Positions 1-5,427 are shown, numbered from the stretch's first letter. The stretch: DNA of 5,427 bases from an uncultured Bacteroidales bacterium (GCA_947175585.1 CAMWNL010000153.1:1-5427); one strand, 5' to 3'. Notes: generated by a model from the sequence alone, not told the origin. Made by a program: numbers and translations.

Positions 1-75
1 AGGAGTGAGCTTACTTTTTGAGGCTCAATTATCGCACTTCGGTCTTTAATTTAGCAATGACTCCTATATATAAAT
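1..75. other. Left-edge flank with no supportable gene
   Basis: No start codon for a minus-strand gene is present. One plus-strand frame is open from the window edge to a TAA at 47-49, giving about 15 residues, so the C-terminus of a convergent gene cannot be excluded but is not supported. A 5-bp dyad, TGAGC (6-10) with GCTCA (23-27), and a 6-bp one, AGGAGT (1-6) with ACTCCT (60-65), are within chance expectation. Confidence 0.4.
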
Positions 76-104
76 GAAAAAGGACCCGTCGGATGACAGG
101 TCCT
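76..104 (-). terminator. Intrinsic terminator of the 2-oxoacid oxidoreductase operon
   Basis: A 6-bp inverted repeat, AGGACC (81-86) with GGTCCT (99-104), is extended after one C/A mismatch by GTC/GAC (88-90 with 95-97) around a GGAT tetraloop. Read on the minus strand, the stem is followed directly by a run of T (complement of the A run at 77-81). This is the classic Rho-independent layout, and it lies about 35 bases beyond the gamma-subunit stop. On the plus strand no T run follows the stem, so termination should act only on leftward transcription. Seen directly; function inferred. Confidence 0.8.
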
Positions 105-116
105 CGATAGTATTTC

Positions 117-130
117 CCGTTTATAAACGG
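117..130. repeat. Perfect 14-bp palindrome between the last operon gene and its terminator
   Basis: CCGTTTATAAACGG is a perfect inverted repeat with no spacer, lying 9 bases past the gamma-subunit stop codon and 12 bases before the terminator stem. As RNA it could form only a short helix, because the central bases must open to make a loop. It could be a protein-binding dyad or an accessory 3' structure. Chance is also possible in A/T-rich DNA. No function is assigned. Confidence 0.45.
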
Positions 131-139
131 AATATCTGA

Positions 140-673
140 TTAGGATAGCGACATGCCTCGCTCAATAGCTTTTTCGTTCAGAGGAATTAAATGATGATGT
201 CTTTCAGGCAAAGTCTTTTTTAGACCTCTGATTACAGCATCGACTGACACGATATTGCGATGCTTAAGTAACGCACCGAGCAAAATCATGTTATAGGTCT
301 TTGTATTGTTCATCTCAATAGCAGCGGTCATTGCGTCAACTGATACTATGTTTATATCCTTGCGTGTCGGTAGGTGATGGATTCCCGAAGGATCATAAAT
401 AATCGTTCCGCCGGGCTTGACTTTTGATTCGAATTTATCAAGACTCTGTTGATTAAGTAATACTGCAGTGTCATAAGAGTCAAGTACTGGTGAACTGATA
501 GGCTGATCGCTGACTATGACTGTAACATTGGCTGTGCCACCTCTCTGTTCGGGACCATAACTTGGCATCCATGTTACTTCGAGATTATCCATCAATCCTG
601 CGTAAGCTAAGATCTTACCCATAGATAGGACGCCTTGTCCACCAAAACCTGCTATAATAATTTCTTCCTTCAT
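140..673 (-). CDS. korC: 2-oxoacid:ferredoxin oxidoreductase, gamma subunit
   Basis: This 177-aa protein is the gamma (catalytic-domain-like) subunit of a four-subunit 2-oxoacid:acceptor oxidoreductase. In the family, gamma packs on the alpha/beta core and contributes to CoA handling in the cytoplasm. The sequence shows the family's N-terminal glycine motif GFGGQG at residues 9-14, right after the first beta strand, and the signature PSYGPEQRGG at 37-46. Length is normal for a stand-alone gamma subunit. The ATG is 3 bases downstream of the beta-subunit stop with no Shine-Dalgarno motif, consistent with translational coupling in Bacteroidota. It is the last gene of the operon, and a terminator follows. 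The family call is firm. The symbol could equally be vorC-like, because gamma does not decide the substrate. A His-rich stretch (HHH, 159-161) near the C terminus has no known role. Confidence 0.9.
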   Translation of the reverse strand: MKEEIIIAGFGGQGVLSMGKILAYAGLMDNLEVTWMPSYGPEQRGGTANVTVIVSDQPISSPVLDSYDTAVLLNQQSLDKFESKVKPGGTIIYDPSGIHHLPTRKDINIVSVDAMTAAIEMNNTKTYNMILLGALLKHRNIVSVDAVIRGLKKTLPERHHHLIPLNEKAIERGMSLS

Positions 674-676
674 TGC

Positions 677-1438
677 TTAGATATTTTTAAGGTCGCCCAA
701 TGGATATTTATCAAACATGTTAGCAGCCATCCAATCATTAGATTGAGCGGGAGTGAGTTTCCATCCTGAGTTGCATGTTGACACAATTTCAACGACCGAT
801 GTCCCTTTTTTTGCTAATACATTTTCAAAGGCTTGGCGTAGCGCCTTTTTAGCTTTTCTGACCGCTCCGGGAGTGTGCACTGCCTGTCTGGTGACATAGC
901 ATGTTCCGTCGAGTTGAGCTAAAATGTCTGACATCTTAATTGGGAAACCATTGAGGTCAGCACGACGTCCATAAGGAGTGGTGGCGGTTTTTTGCCCGAG
1001 AAGTGTTGTCGGAGCCATTTGTCCACCGGTCATTCCATAAATTGCGTTATTTATAAATATAATAACAATATTTTCACCGCGGTTGGCTGCGTGAATGGTT
1101 TCAGCAGTTCCTATTGCGGCCAAGTCACCGTCTCCTTGATATGTGAATACAACATTTTCTGGATTAAGACGGCTTGCTGCTGTCGCAACTGCTGGTGCTC
1201 GGCCGTGGGCAGCTTCTATCCAGTCAACATCAATATAATTATAAGCAAATACTGCGCATCCAACTGGTGCAACCCCTATGGCTTTATCTTCAAGACCCAT
1301 TTCCTCCAAAATTTCAGCCAGAATACGGTGAACTACTCCATGACTGCAACCGGGGCAATAGTGGGTATTGCGCTCATTCAGAAGTTTCGGACGACTGTAG
1401 ATTAGCGTGCCGTTCTTGATTATTTCTTCGCTGTTCAT
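677..1438 (-). CDS. korB: 2-oxoacid:ferredoxin oxidoreductase, beta (thiamine diphosphate) subunit
   Basis: This 253-aa beta subunit binds thiamine diphosphate and one [4Fe-4S] cluster and carries out 2-oxoacid decarboxylation with alpha. The ThDP/Mg2+ motif is visible as GDGD at 102-105, followed by the paired Asn at 130-131 and YGMTGGQ at 134-140. The N-terminal HYCPGCSHG (26-34) supplies Cys28 and Cys31. Cys61 (in PVGCA) and Cys222 (in STC) are the likely remaining cluster ligands by analogy with KOR/POR beta chains; Cys180 is an extra cysteine. Length is typical for the family. It starts 8 bases after the alpha stop and ends 3 bases before the gamma start. All catalytic motifs look intact. 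Substrate (2-oxoglutarate, branched-chain 2-oxoacid or another) cannot be read from these motifs, so the name korB is provisional (vorA in valine-type nomenclature). Confidence 0.92.
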   Translation of the reverse strand: MNSEEIIKNGTLIYSRPKLLNERNTHYCPGCSHGVVHRILAEILEEMGLEDKAIGVAPVGCAVFAYNYIDVDWIEAAHGRAPAVATAASRLNPENVVFTYQGDGDLAAIGTAETIHAANRGENIVIIFINNAIYGMTGGQMAPTTLLGQKTATTPYGRRADLNGFPIKMSDILAQLDGTCYVTRQAVHTPGAVRKAKKALRQAFENVLAKKGTSVVEIVSTCNSGWKLTPAQSNDWMAANMFDKYPLGDLKNI

Positions 1439-1446
1439 TGCTGTAT

Positions 1447-2538
1447 TTATTTTGATGCTTCTGGGAAGTGTTTATTGAATGCGTCCAGCACCTCGCCCGG
1501 ATTGGGGACTATGCCACCCATACGTCCGAAGTGGTATACGGGTATTTTACACTCCACAGCTAATTTTACGTCTTCAATCATTTGTCCGGCATTTAACTCC
1601 ACTGTCAGTATACCTTTTACTTTTTCTGAAAGACGTTTTATTTCATTTGTTGGGAACGGCCAAAGTGTGATTGGACGTATAAGACCGATTTTTATTCCAC
1701 ATGCCAGGGCGTCCTCGATTGCCTTAAGGCATATTCGGGCAACAGAACCGAATGCCACAATAAGATATTCGGCATCATCAGTGTGGTATTCTTTATAGCG
1801 AACCTCTGCTTCGGAGATACGTTTATAGGTTTCCTGAAGTCTGAGGTTGTTAACTTCCATTTTGTCAGGTTCCAGTTCGAGAGATGTTACAACGTTGCGT
1901 GTTTTTCTCCCATGCCTGCCTGTTGCTGCCCACGGACATTGCTCAGCTATCTCTTTCTCAGTGCGACGGCGTCGAGGTTCTGGTAATACGACTTTTTCCA
2001 TCATCTGTCCCACGATGCCGTCGGCAAGTATCATTGCCGGAGTGCGGTATTTGAAAGCTAAGTCAAATCCAAGGCTGACAAAGTCAGCCATTTCCTGAAC
2101 CGTTGCAGGTGCAAGAACAATCAGGTGATAGTCTCCATGGCCGCCACCTTTAGTTGCTTGGAAGTAGTCAGCTTGGGAGGGCTGAATTGTTCCGAGTCCA
2201 GGTCCTCCACGCATTACGTTGACAATAAGTGCAGGTAATTCTGATGCCGCAATATAGGAAATGCCTTCCTGTTTTAAGCTTACGCCTGGGCTTGATGATG
2301 AAGTCATTACGGCTTTGCCGGTAGATGCTCCGCCGTAGACCATATTTATTGCCGCGACTTCGCTTTCGGCCTGGAGGACTACCATGCCGGTTGTTTCCCA
2401 TGGCATAAGTTCCTCAAGCGTTTCGAGAACTTCTGATTGTGGTGTAATGGGGTATCCGAAGTATCCGTCGCAACCATACCGGATTGCAGCATGTGCGATA
2501 GCTTCATTGCCCTTCATGAGTCTTATTTCTTCTGCCAT
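1447..2538 (-). CDS. korA: 2-oxoacid:ferredoxin oxidoreductase, alpha subunit (KorA/VorB family)
   Basis: This 363-aa alpha subunit provides the pyrimidine-binding side of the ThDP site and the substrate pocket. Visible motifs in order are GYPITPQSE (28-36), the ThDP-facing TSSSSPG segment (79-85), MRGGPGLGT (109-117) then QPSQAD (119-124), and GGGHGDY (131-137). A charged linker rich in Arg and Glu (about 186-250) follows. The C-terminal domain starts at about 256 with EYLIVAFGS and carries RPITLWPFP (288-296) and ELNAGQM (314-320). The PGLGT version of the loop resembles branched-chain (VorB-type) enzymes, whereas many 2-oxoglutarate enzymes have a PSTG-type loop here. Homologues in Bacteroidota are often labelled VorB, so vorB is a real alternative name. 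The ATG lies 15 bases after the delta stop, with no Shine-Dalgarno motif. Complete and undamaged. Confidence 0.92.
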   Translation of the reverse strand: MAEEIRLMKGNEAIAHAAIRYGCDGYFGYPITPQSEVLETLEELMPWETTGMVVLQAESEVAAINMVYGGASTGKAVMTSSSSPGVSLKQEGISYIAASELPALIVNVMRGGPGLGTIQPSQADYFQATKGGGHGDYHLIVLAPATVQEMADFVSLGFDLAFKYRTPAMILADGIVGQMMEKVVLPEPRRRRTEKEIAEQCPWAATGRHGRKTRNVVTSLELEPDKMEVNNLRLQETYKRISEAEVRYKEYHTDDAEYLIVAFGSVARICLKAIEDALACGIKIGLIRPITLWPFPTNEIKRLSEKVKGILTVELNAGQMIEDVKLAVECKIPVYHFGRMGGIVPNPGEVLDAFNKHFPEASK

Positions 2539-2553
2539 CTGAGCAAATGTTTT

Positions 2554-2793
2554 TTAATTATTATCAGCTATAGTCACCTTGTAGACCGTAAAACATGCGT
2601 CCGGACACAACATTGCACATGAAGCGCATCCTATGCATGCATCCGGGTTGGCAGTGAAAGCGAAGTGGTACCCACGGTCGTTGACTTCTTTTGGTTGAAG
2701 TTGTAGCACGTTAGTCGGACAAGCGACAACACATAGGTCACATCCCTTACAACGTTGTTGGTCTATAATTACAGCTCCTTTGATTTTTGCCAT
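2554..2793 (-). CDS. korD: 2-oxoacid:ferredoxin oxidoreductase, delta (2x[4Fe-4S] ferredoxin) subunit
   Basis: This 79-aa ferredoxin-like subunit relays electrons from the beta-subunit cluster to free ferredoxin. Two classic CxxCxxCxxxCP motifs are complete: Cys15, 18, 21 and 25 followed by Pro26, and Cys53, 56, 59 and 63 followed by Pro64. It therefore should bind two [4Fe-4S] clusters. Cys67 is an additional cysteine. The length suits a delta subunit, and there is no signal peptide or membrane segment, so it is cytoplasmic. It is the first gene of the operon. The ATG at 2793 is preceded by A/T-rich sequence without a Shine-Dalgarno motif, and a -7 promoter element lies about 40 bases upstream. 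As a lone protein it could be called a generic ferredoxin, but the 15-base gap to the alpha gene makes the delta-subunit call strong. Confidence 0.92.
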   Translation of the reverse strand: MAKIKGAVIIDQQRCKGCDLCVVACPTNVLQLQPKEVNDRGYHFAFTANPDACIGCASCAMLCPDACFTVYKVTIADNN

Positions 2794-2832
2794 ATTATTT
2801 AGTTTTGCTTGTAGCTGTTAGTTTAATTTCCA

Positions 2833-2840
2833 CAAATATA
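2833..2840 (-). promoter_or_regulatory. Probable promoter (-7 element) of the oxidoreductase operon
   Basis: Minus-strand TATATTTG matches the Bacteroidota -7 consensus TAnnTTTG exactly. Transcription would begin near 2826, leaving a leader of about 33 nt before the delta-subunit ATG. The expected -33 TTTG about 20 bases upstream is not present (the sequence there is CAAT or similar), so this may be a weak or activator-dependent promoter. A T7 run (complement of 2843-2849) sits directly upstream. Confidence 0.5.
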
Positions 2841-2866
2841 ATAAAAAAACTCGCCATGATATTGCT

Positions 2867-2881
2867 TTAACACAACGTTAA
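2867..2881 (-). other. Weak hairpin in the exporter-to-oxidoreductase gap
   Basis: TTAAC (2867-2871) and GTTAA (2877-2881) form a perfect 5-bp inverted repeat with a 5-base loop, about 40 bases after the exporter stop. It is A/T-rich, and the nearest T run on the minus strand (complement of 2843-2849) is some 17 bases further on. It is therefore a poor intrinsic terminator, and no better one is visible in the 129-base gap. Transcription from the exporter may read into the oxidoreductase operon. Confidence 0.25.
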
Positions 2882-2922
2882 CCTTTTGCACGAATGGTTA
2901 GATTATGTGCATATTTGCGGAT

Positions 2923-4755
2923 TTATGAGCCAATGGATTGCATGTCAACAAGATGCTTGTAATATCCATTGATGGCTATTAGTTCATCATGTGTGCCGCT
3001 TTCAACTATGCGGCCTTGATGCATTACACATATTATATCTGCGTTTCTGATTGTCGACAGTCGATGGGCGATTACCAGTGTTGTTCTGTCCTTTGTCAAT
3101 CGGTCAAGTGCTTGCTGGACCAGCTTTTCACTTTCGCTGTCGAGTGCTGAGGTAGCCTCATCGAGTATGAGAATTGTCGGATTCTTCAATATTGCTCTTG
3201 CAATGGACAGCCTTTGACGTTGTCCTCCCGATAGTCTGCAGCCTCTGTCTCCGATTGGAGTGTCATAACCTTTTTCAGTAGCCATAATGAATTCATGTGC
3301 ATTGGCTATTTTGGCTGCTTCAATAACTTGGTCAAGCGTTGCGTTTTCAACTCCGAATGCTATATTATTAAAGAATGTATCATTAAATAATATTGCTTCT
3401 TGATTGACATTTCCCATTAGTGACCTTAAATCATGGACTTTAAGATTGCGTATATCTGTACCGTCTACGGTTATTTCGCCCTTGTCTACATCGTAAAATC
3501 GCGGGAGTAGGTCTGCTAAGGTTGATTTTCCCGAGCCTGATTGACCTACCAGGGCGACTGTGGCGCCTGCCGGTATAGTCAGTGAAACATCTTTGATGAC
3601 TTCGTTTGTTCCATAGCTGAACGATACATCTTTATATTCGATTGACTTGAGTTGCTTGGGTAATGATGCAGGATTGCTTGGATCTGTTATGGGATTCTTC
3701 GCATTCAAAATCTTGTCAACTCGTTCCATTGATGCGAGACCTTTTTGAATTGAGTAGGCAGCTTTAGATAGGTCTTTCGCTGGATTGATAATACTATAGA
3801 ATATTACCATATAATATATAAAACCTGCTGCGTCCATTGAAGTATGTCCTGATAAGATAAGACTACCTCCAAACCAGAGTACGAGAGCAATGGCTGCTGT
3901 TCCCAGAAATTCACTCATTGGGTGGGCGAGAGCTTGTCTGCGTGCTACATTATTGGATAGATGATAGAACTTTTCGTTTTCTTCATGAAATCGATTCTTA
4001 ACCTTGCCTTCTGCATTGAATGCTTTAATGATTCTTAGTCCGCCTAACGTTTCCTCAATATTTGACATCATCACCCCCCATTGTGTCTGACTTGCGAGCG
4101 ACTTTGCTTTTAAGCGTTTGCCTATGCGCCCCATTGCAAATCCTGCTATCGGAAGCAGTACAAATACAAATATTGTAAGCTGCCATGAAATTGTGATCAT
4201 CATGGCGACACAAACTATAATCATTACAGGATTTTTAAACATCATGTCAAGTGATGACATAACTGAACTCTCGATTTCTGCAACGTCTCCGCTCATCCTA
4301 GCCATGACATCGCCTTTACGTTCCGATGTGAAAAACGATATCGGTAGCGTAGTTATCTTATCATATACAAAATTCCTTATGTCGCGTACTATACCTGATC
4401 GAAGAGGGATGATGAAATATGAGCTGAGGTAAGCGGTTCCGGTTTTCAGTCCTGTCATGACCACTAACATTGTGCCTAACAATGCGAGTGTCCATTCTGG
4501 TCCGAAGTGGTTAATTGATTCTTGTGTGTAATAGTAGAAATTGTTTATCGCTACATCTTTTATATCAGCTGACCCGATTGGCATGAAAGTGTAGTTCGCT
4601 TCCTCTATATTAAAAAGCATTTTTAATATAGGTATAATTAATGCAAACGAAAACAATGTAAGTATAGCCGATAATAAATTGAAAAAAATATTTAGTGCAA
4701 GATATTTTTTGTATGGCGGTACGAATCTCCGCAATAGCTTCATGAAGTCGCTCAT
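2923..4755 (-). CDS. MsbA-like ABC exporter (fused membrane and ATPase domains)
   Basis: This 610-aa half-transporter would homodimerise in the inner membrane and export a lipid or hydrophobic compound using ATP. The N-terminal half is a type IV (ABC1) membrane domain with hydrophobic segments at about 18-48, 88-113, 168-190, 191-208, 283-302 and 306-325. The ATPase domain from about 370 is complete: A-loop Tyr381, Walker A GQSGSGKST (404-412), Q-loop Gln452, signature LSGGQ (508-512), Walker B ILILDE with catalytic Glu533, D-loop SALD (536-539) and switch His564. About 38 residues between the first two segments form a longer external loop. Architecture and length fit MsbA (lipid A flippase), but drug or peptide exporters of the same family look alike, so no symbol is given. 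The start at 4755 fits the promoter; Met5 is an alternative. It is a single-gene unit divergent from the rRNA operon. Confidence 0.9.
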   Translation of the reverse strand: MSDFMKLLRRFVPPYKKYLALNIFFNLLSAILTLFSFALIIPILKMLFNIEEANYTFMPIGSADIKDVAINNFYYYTQESINHFGPEWTLALLGTMLVVMTGLKTGTAYLSSYFIIPLRSGIVRDIRNFVYDKITTLPISFFTSERKGDVMARMSGDVAEIESSVMSSLDMMFKNPVMIIVCVAMMITISWQLTIFVFVLLPIAGFAMGRIGKRLKAKSLASQTQWGVMMSNIEETLGGLRIIKAFNAEGKVKNRFHEENEKFYHLSNNVARRQALAHPMSEFLGTAAIALVLWFGGSLILSGHTSMDAAGFIYYMVIFYSIINPAKDLSKAAYSIQKGLASMERVDKILNAKNPITDPSNPASLPKQLKSIEYKDVSFSYGTNEVIKDVSLTIPAGATVALVGQSGSGKSTLADLLPRFYDVDKGEITVDGTDIRNLKVHDLRSLMGNVNQEAILFNDTFFNNIAFGVENATLDQVIEAAKIANAHEFIMATEKGYDTPIGDRGCRLSGGQRQRLSIARAILKNPTILILDEATSALDSESEKLVQQALDRLTKDRTTLVIAHRLSTIRNADIICVMHQGRIVESGTHDELIAINGYYKHLVDMQSIGS

Positions 4756-4792
4756 ATTATATTTTAATTATATTCATAGTTCGTTTAGACTG

Positions 4793-4827
4793 CAAAAATA
4801 GGCATTTTTACGCGACAATTATTCAAA
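4793..4827 (-). promoter_or_regulatory. Probable promoter of the ABC exporter gene
   Basis: On the minus strand TTTG (complement of 4824-4827) is followed after 23 bases by TATTTTTG (complement of 4793-4800), matching the Bacteroidota -33/-7 pattern. The spacer is about 3 bases longer than in the two rRNA promoters of this window. The predicted start near 4786 gives a leader of about 30 nt before the ATG at 4755. Element match seen directly; activity inferred. Confidence 0.55.
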
Positions 4828-5002
4828 GTGTGAAAATTTATTTCATTTTCGACGAAACTTTGAGAGTCCAATTTTTTTTGCATTTCCGTTGAAACTATCT
4901 GAAATGAAAAAATCACTCATAAAAATCGTATTTATTATGTTGTTGCAAATCAACGTAATACGAAAATTTCGAAAAATTTCGGTAAAAAAAGATGCGAAAA
5001 TA
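4828..5002. other. Gene-free A/T-rich stretch with phased A-tracts upstream of rRNA promoter P1
   Basis: No credible gene lies here. A-tracts recur at roughly helical spacing just upstream of P1: two near-copies of GAAAATTTC (4962-4970 and 4971-4980), then A7 (4984-4990) and A4 (4997-5000). Phased A/T tracts directly upstream of a -33 element resemble an UP element or a bent-DNA activator of rRNA promoters. A small dyad, GTTG (4942-4945) with CAAC (4951-4954), also occurs. The role is inferred from position. Confidence 0.45.
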
Positions 5003-5034
5003 TTTGGTGGGAAAGGAAAAAGGGTGTAACTTTG
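5003..5034 (+). promoter_or_regulatory. rRNA operon promoter P1
   Basis: TTTG (5003-5006), a 20-base spacer and TAACTTTG (5027-5034) match the Bacteroidota housekeeping sigma consensus, TTTG then TAnnTTTG. The predicted start is near 5041, about 370 bases before the 16S gene. The A-tract region directly upstream strengthens the call. Confidence 0.82.
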
Positions 5035-5123
5035 CACTCGCTTTTGAGAAACAACGGCACGGAGGTGCTGAGAACGAAAAAGTTCAGGCGAAAGCGCTAA
5101 ATTTTGTTAAAACGACTAAAAAA

Positions 5124-5155
5124 TTTGGTCAGTTCAAAAAATGGCGGTAACTTTG
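5124..5155 (+). promoter_or_regulatory. rRNA operon promoter P2
   Basis: TTTG (5124-5127), a 20-base spacer and TAACTTTG (5148-5155) repeat the P1 layout exactly, 121 bp downstream. P1 and P2 share TTTGGT at the -33 side and GTAACTTTGC at the -7 side, while the spacers differ. The upstream bases 5098-5123 are A/T-rich, similar to an UP element. The predicted start is near 5162, giving a leader of about 250 nt. Confidence 0.82.
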
Positions 5156-5363
5156 CCGAGCTGTTTCGAAAGAAGCGAGCGAGAACATTGAAATTCTTAC
5201 AATAGAGACGAAGTAGTACAAGAGAACGAATACAAATAAAAAAGTATCGGCTCTGTCAATTTCGACCATACACAATAAATAACGATTGATCTTGAGGGTA
5301 CGGGACATAAGGACCGCCGCTTAAACAAGGGAGTCTTGCGAAGGCAACAAATAGAACAACAAC

Positions 5364-5405
5364 TATCTTGCCTTTTTTTGAAAAGAAAAAGAAAAAAACA
5401 AGATA
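5364..5405 (+). other. Leader hairpin immediately upstream of 16S rRNA
   Basis: TATCTTG (5364-5370) pairs with CAAGATA (5399-5405), and after a CC bulge T7 (5373-5379) pairs with A7 (5392-5398), leaving a purine-rich 12-base loop. A competing inner stem, CTTTTT (5372-5377) with AAAAAG (5386-5391), is possible. Lying 3 bases before the predicted mature 16S end, it may take part in 5' processing. It is not a terminator, because no T run follows it in the rRNA direction. Confidence 0.5.
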
Positions 5406-5408
5406 CCA

Positions 5409-5427
5409 ACAGCGGAGAGTTTGATCC
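5409..5427 (+). rRNA. rrs: 16S ribosomal RNA, 5' end (truncated by window edge)
   Basis: AGAGTTTGATCC at 5416-5427 is the universal start of bacterial 16S rRNA (the site of the common 27F primer). Counting back by alignment to E. coli numbering places the mature 5' end near 5409. Only about 19 bases are present, so the organism cannot be typed from it. Orientation is plus, downstream of two matching rRNA promoters. Confidence 0.93.

Larger units (their letters stand above)
5041..5408 (+). other. rRNA operon 5' leader (external transcribed spacer)
   Basis: The transcribed, non-coding region runs from the P1 start to the 16S gene and contains P2. There is no protein gene on either strand. Local structures include a 6-bp stem including one G-U pair (5055-5060 with 5065-5070, loop GGAG), a 4-bp stem (5336-5339 with 5344-5347), and the strong hairpin just before 16S, listed separately. 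A weak boxA-like sequence, GGCTCTGTCAAT (5249-5260), shares GCTCT and a few later bases with the E. coli antitermination boxA. Start and end positions are predicted from the promoter and from 16S alignment. Confidence 0.65.

Noticed and set aside
1..49. Possible C-terminus of a convergent plus-strand gene ending with TAA at 47-49
   Set aside because: Only about 15 codons are visible, with no recognisable motif; one open frame of this length at an edge is expected by chance.
992..1405. 137-codon plus-strand open frame opposite the beta subunit
   Set aside because: It lies entirely antisense to a clear ThDP-binding subunit gene, and its Cys/Asn/Ile-rich translation has no recognisable domain.
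2168..2401. 77-codon minus-strand frame inside the alpha subunit gene
   Set aside because: It is a shifted-frame shadow of the alpha gene, which has intact family motifs through this interval.
2633..2642. 10-bp palindrome ATGCATGCAT
   Set aside because: It falls in the codons for the second cysteine motif of the delta subunit and is explained by coding constraint and chance.
4843..5037. 64-codon minus-strand open frame in the intergenic region
   Set aside because: It overlaps rRNA promoter P1 and its A-tract region. The composition is low-complexity (Phe, Ile, Asn and Lys rich, as A/T-rich DNA gives), with no promoter element, no known motif and no operon partner.
5197..5409. 70-codon minus-strand open frame in the rRNA leader
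   Set aside because: It is fully antisense to the rRNA leader, and its Ser/Leu/Phe/Cys-rich translation reflects the leader's purine runs. It has no start context or family resemblance.
1..5427. CRISPR arrays, insertion sequences, tRNA genes, toxin-antitoxin or defence genes
   Set aside because: No spaced direct repeats, transposase motifs, cloverleaf-like segments or defence-type proteins were seen on either strand.

Overview
The window looks like a chromosomal segment from an anaerobic member of the Bacteroidota, most likely order Bacteroidales. Three things point there. Promoters match the Bacteroidota-type -33 TTTG / -7 TAnnTTTG pattern. Start codons sit behind A/T-rich stretches with no Shine-Dalgarno motif. 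The metabolism is ferredoxin-dependent 2-oxoacid oxidation. The genus cannot be fixed, because only about 19 bases of the 16S gene are included.

Layout from left to right. Bases 1-139 are a 3' flank with an intrinsic terminator for the leftward operon. Bases 140-2793 hold a compact minus-strand operon, read right to left as delta (79 aa, two [4Fe-4S] ferredoxin), alpha (363 aa), beta (253 aa, thiamine diphosphate) and gamma (177 aa). The gene gaps are 15, 8 and 3 bases. Together they encode a complete four-subunit 2-oxoacid:ferredoxin oxidoreductase of the KOR/VOR type. Bases 2794-2922 are a short intergenic stretch with a likely operon promoter. Bases 2923-4755 encode a 610-aa, minus-strand MsbA-like ABC exporter half-transporter with its own promoter. 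Bases 4756-5408 contain no gene. They carry the exporter promoter, an A-tract-rich stretch, two tandem plus-strand rRNA promoters of identical architecture 121 bp apart, and a roughly 250-370 nt rRNA leader ending in a hairpin. Bases 5409-5427 are the 5' end of a 16S rRNA gene that runs off the window.

The oxidoreductase would convert a 2-oxoacid (2-oxoglutarate or a branched-chain 2-oxoacid) plus CoA to acyl-CoA and CO2 while reducing ferredoxin, or run in reverse. Alpha and beta form the catalytic core, gamma completes the CoA-handling part, and delta passes electrons to soluble ferredoxin. The exporter is probably an inner-membrane lipid or drug exporter. It is transcribed divergently from the rRNA operon, and nothing in the sequence ties it functionally to the oxidoreductase.

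I looked for an undescribed system and do not see one. This is ordinary core-genome content. The most informative non-coding signals are in the rRNA promoter/leader region.
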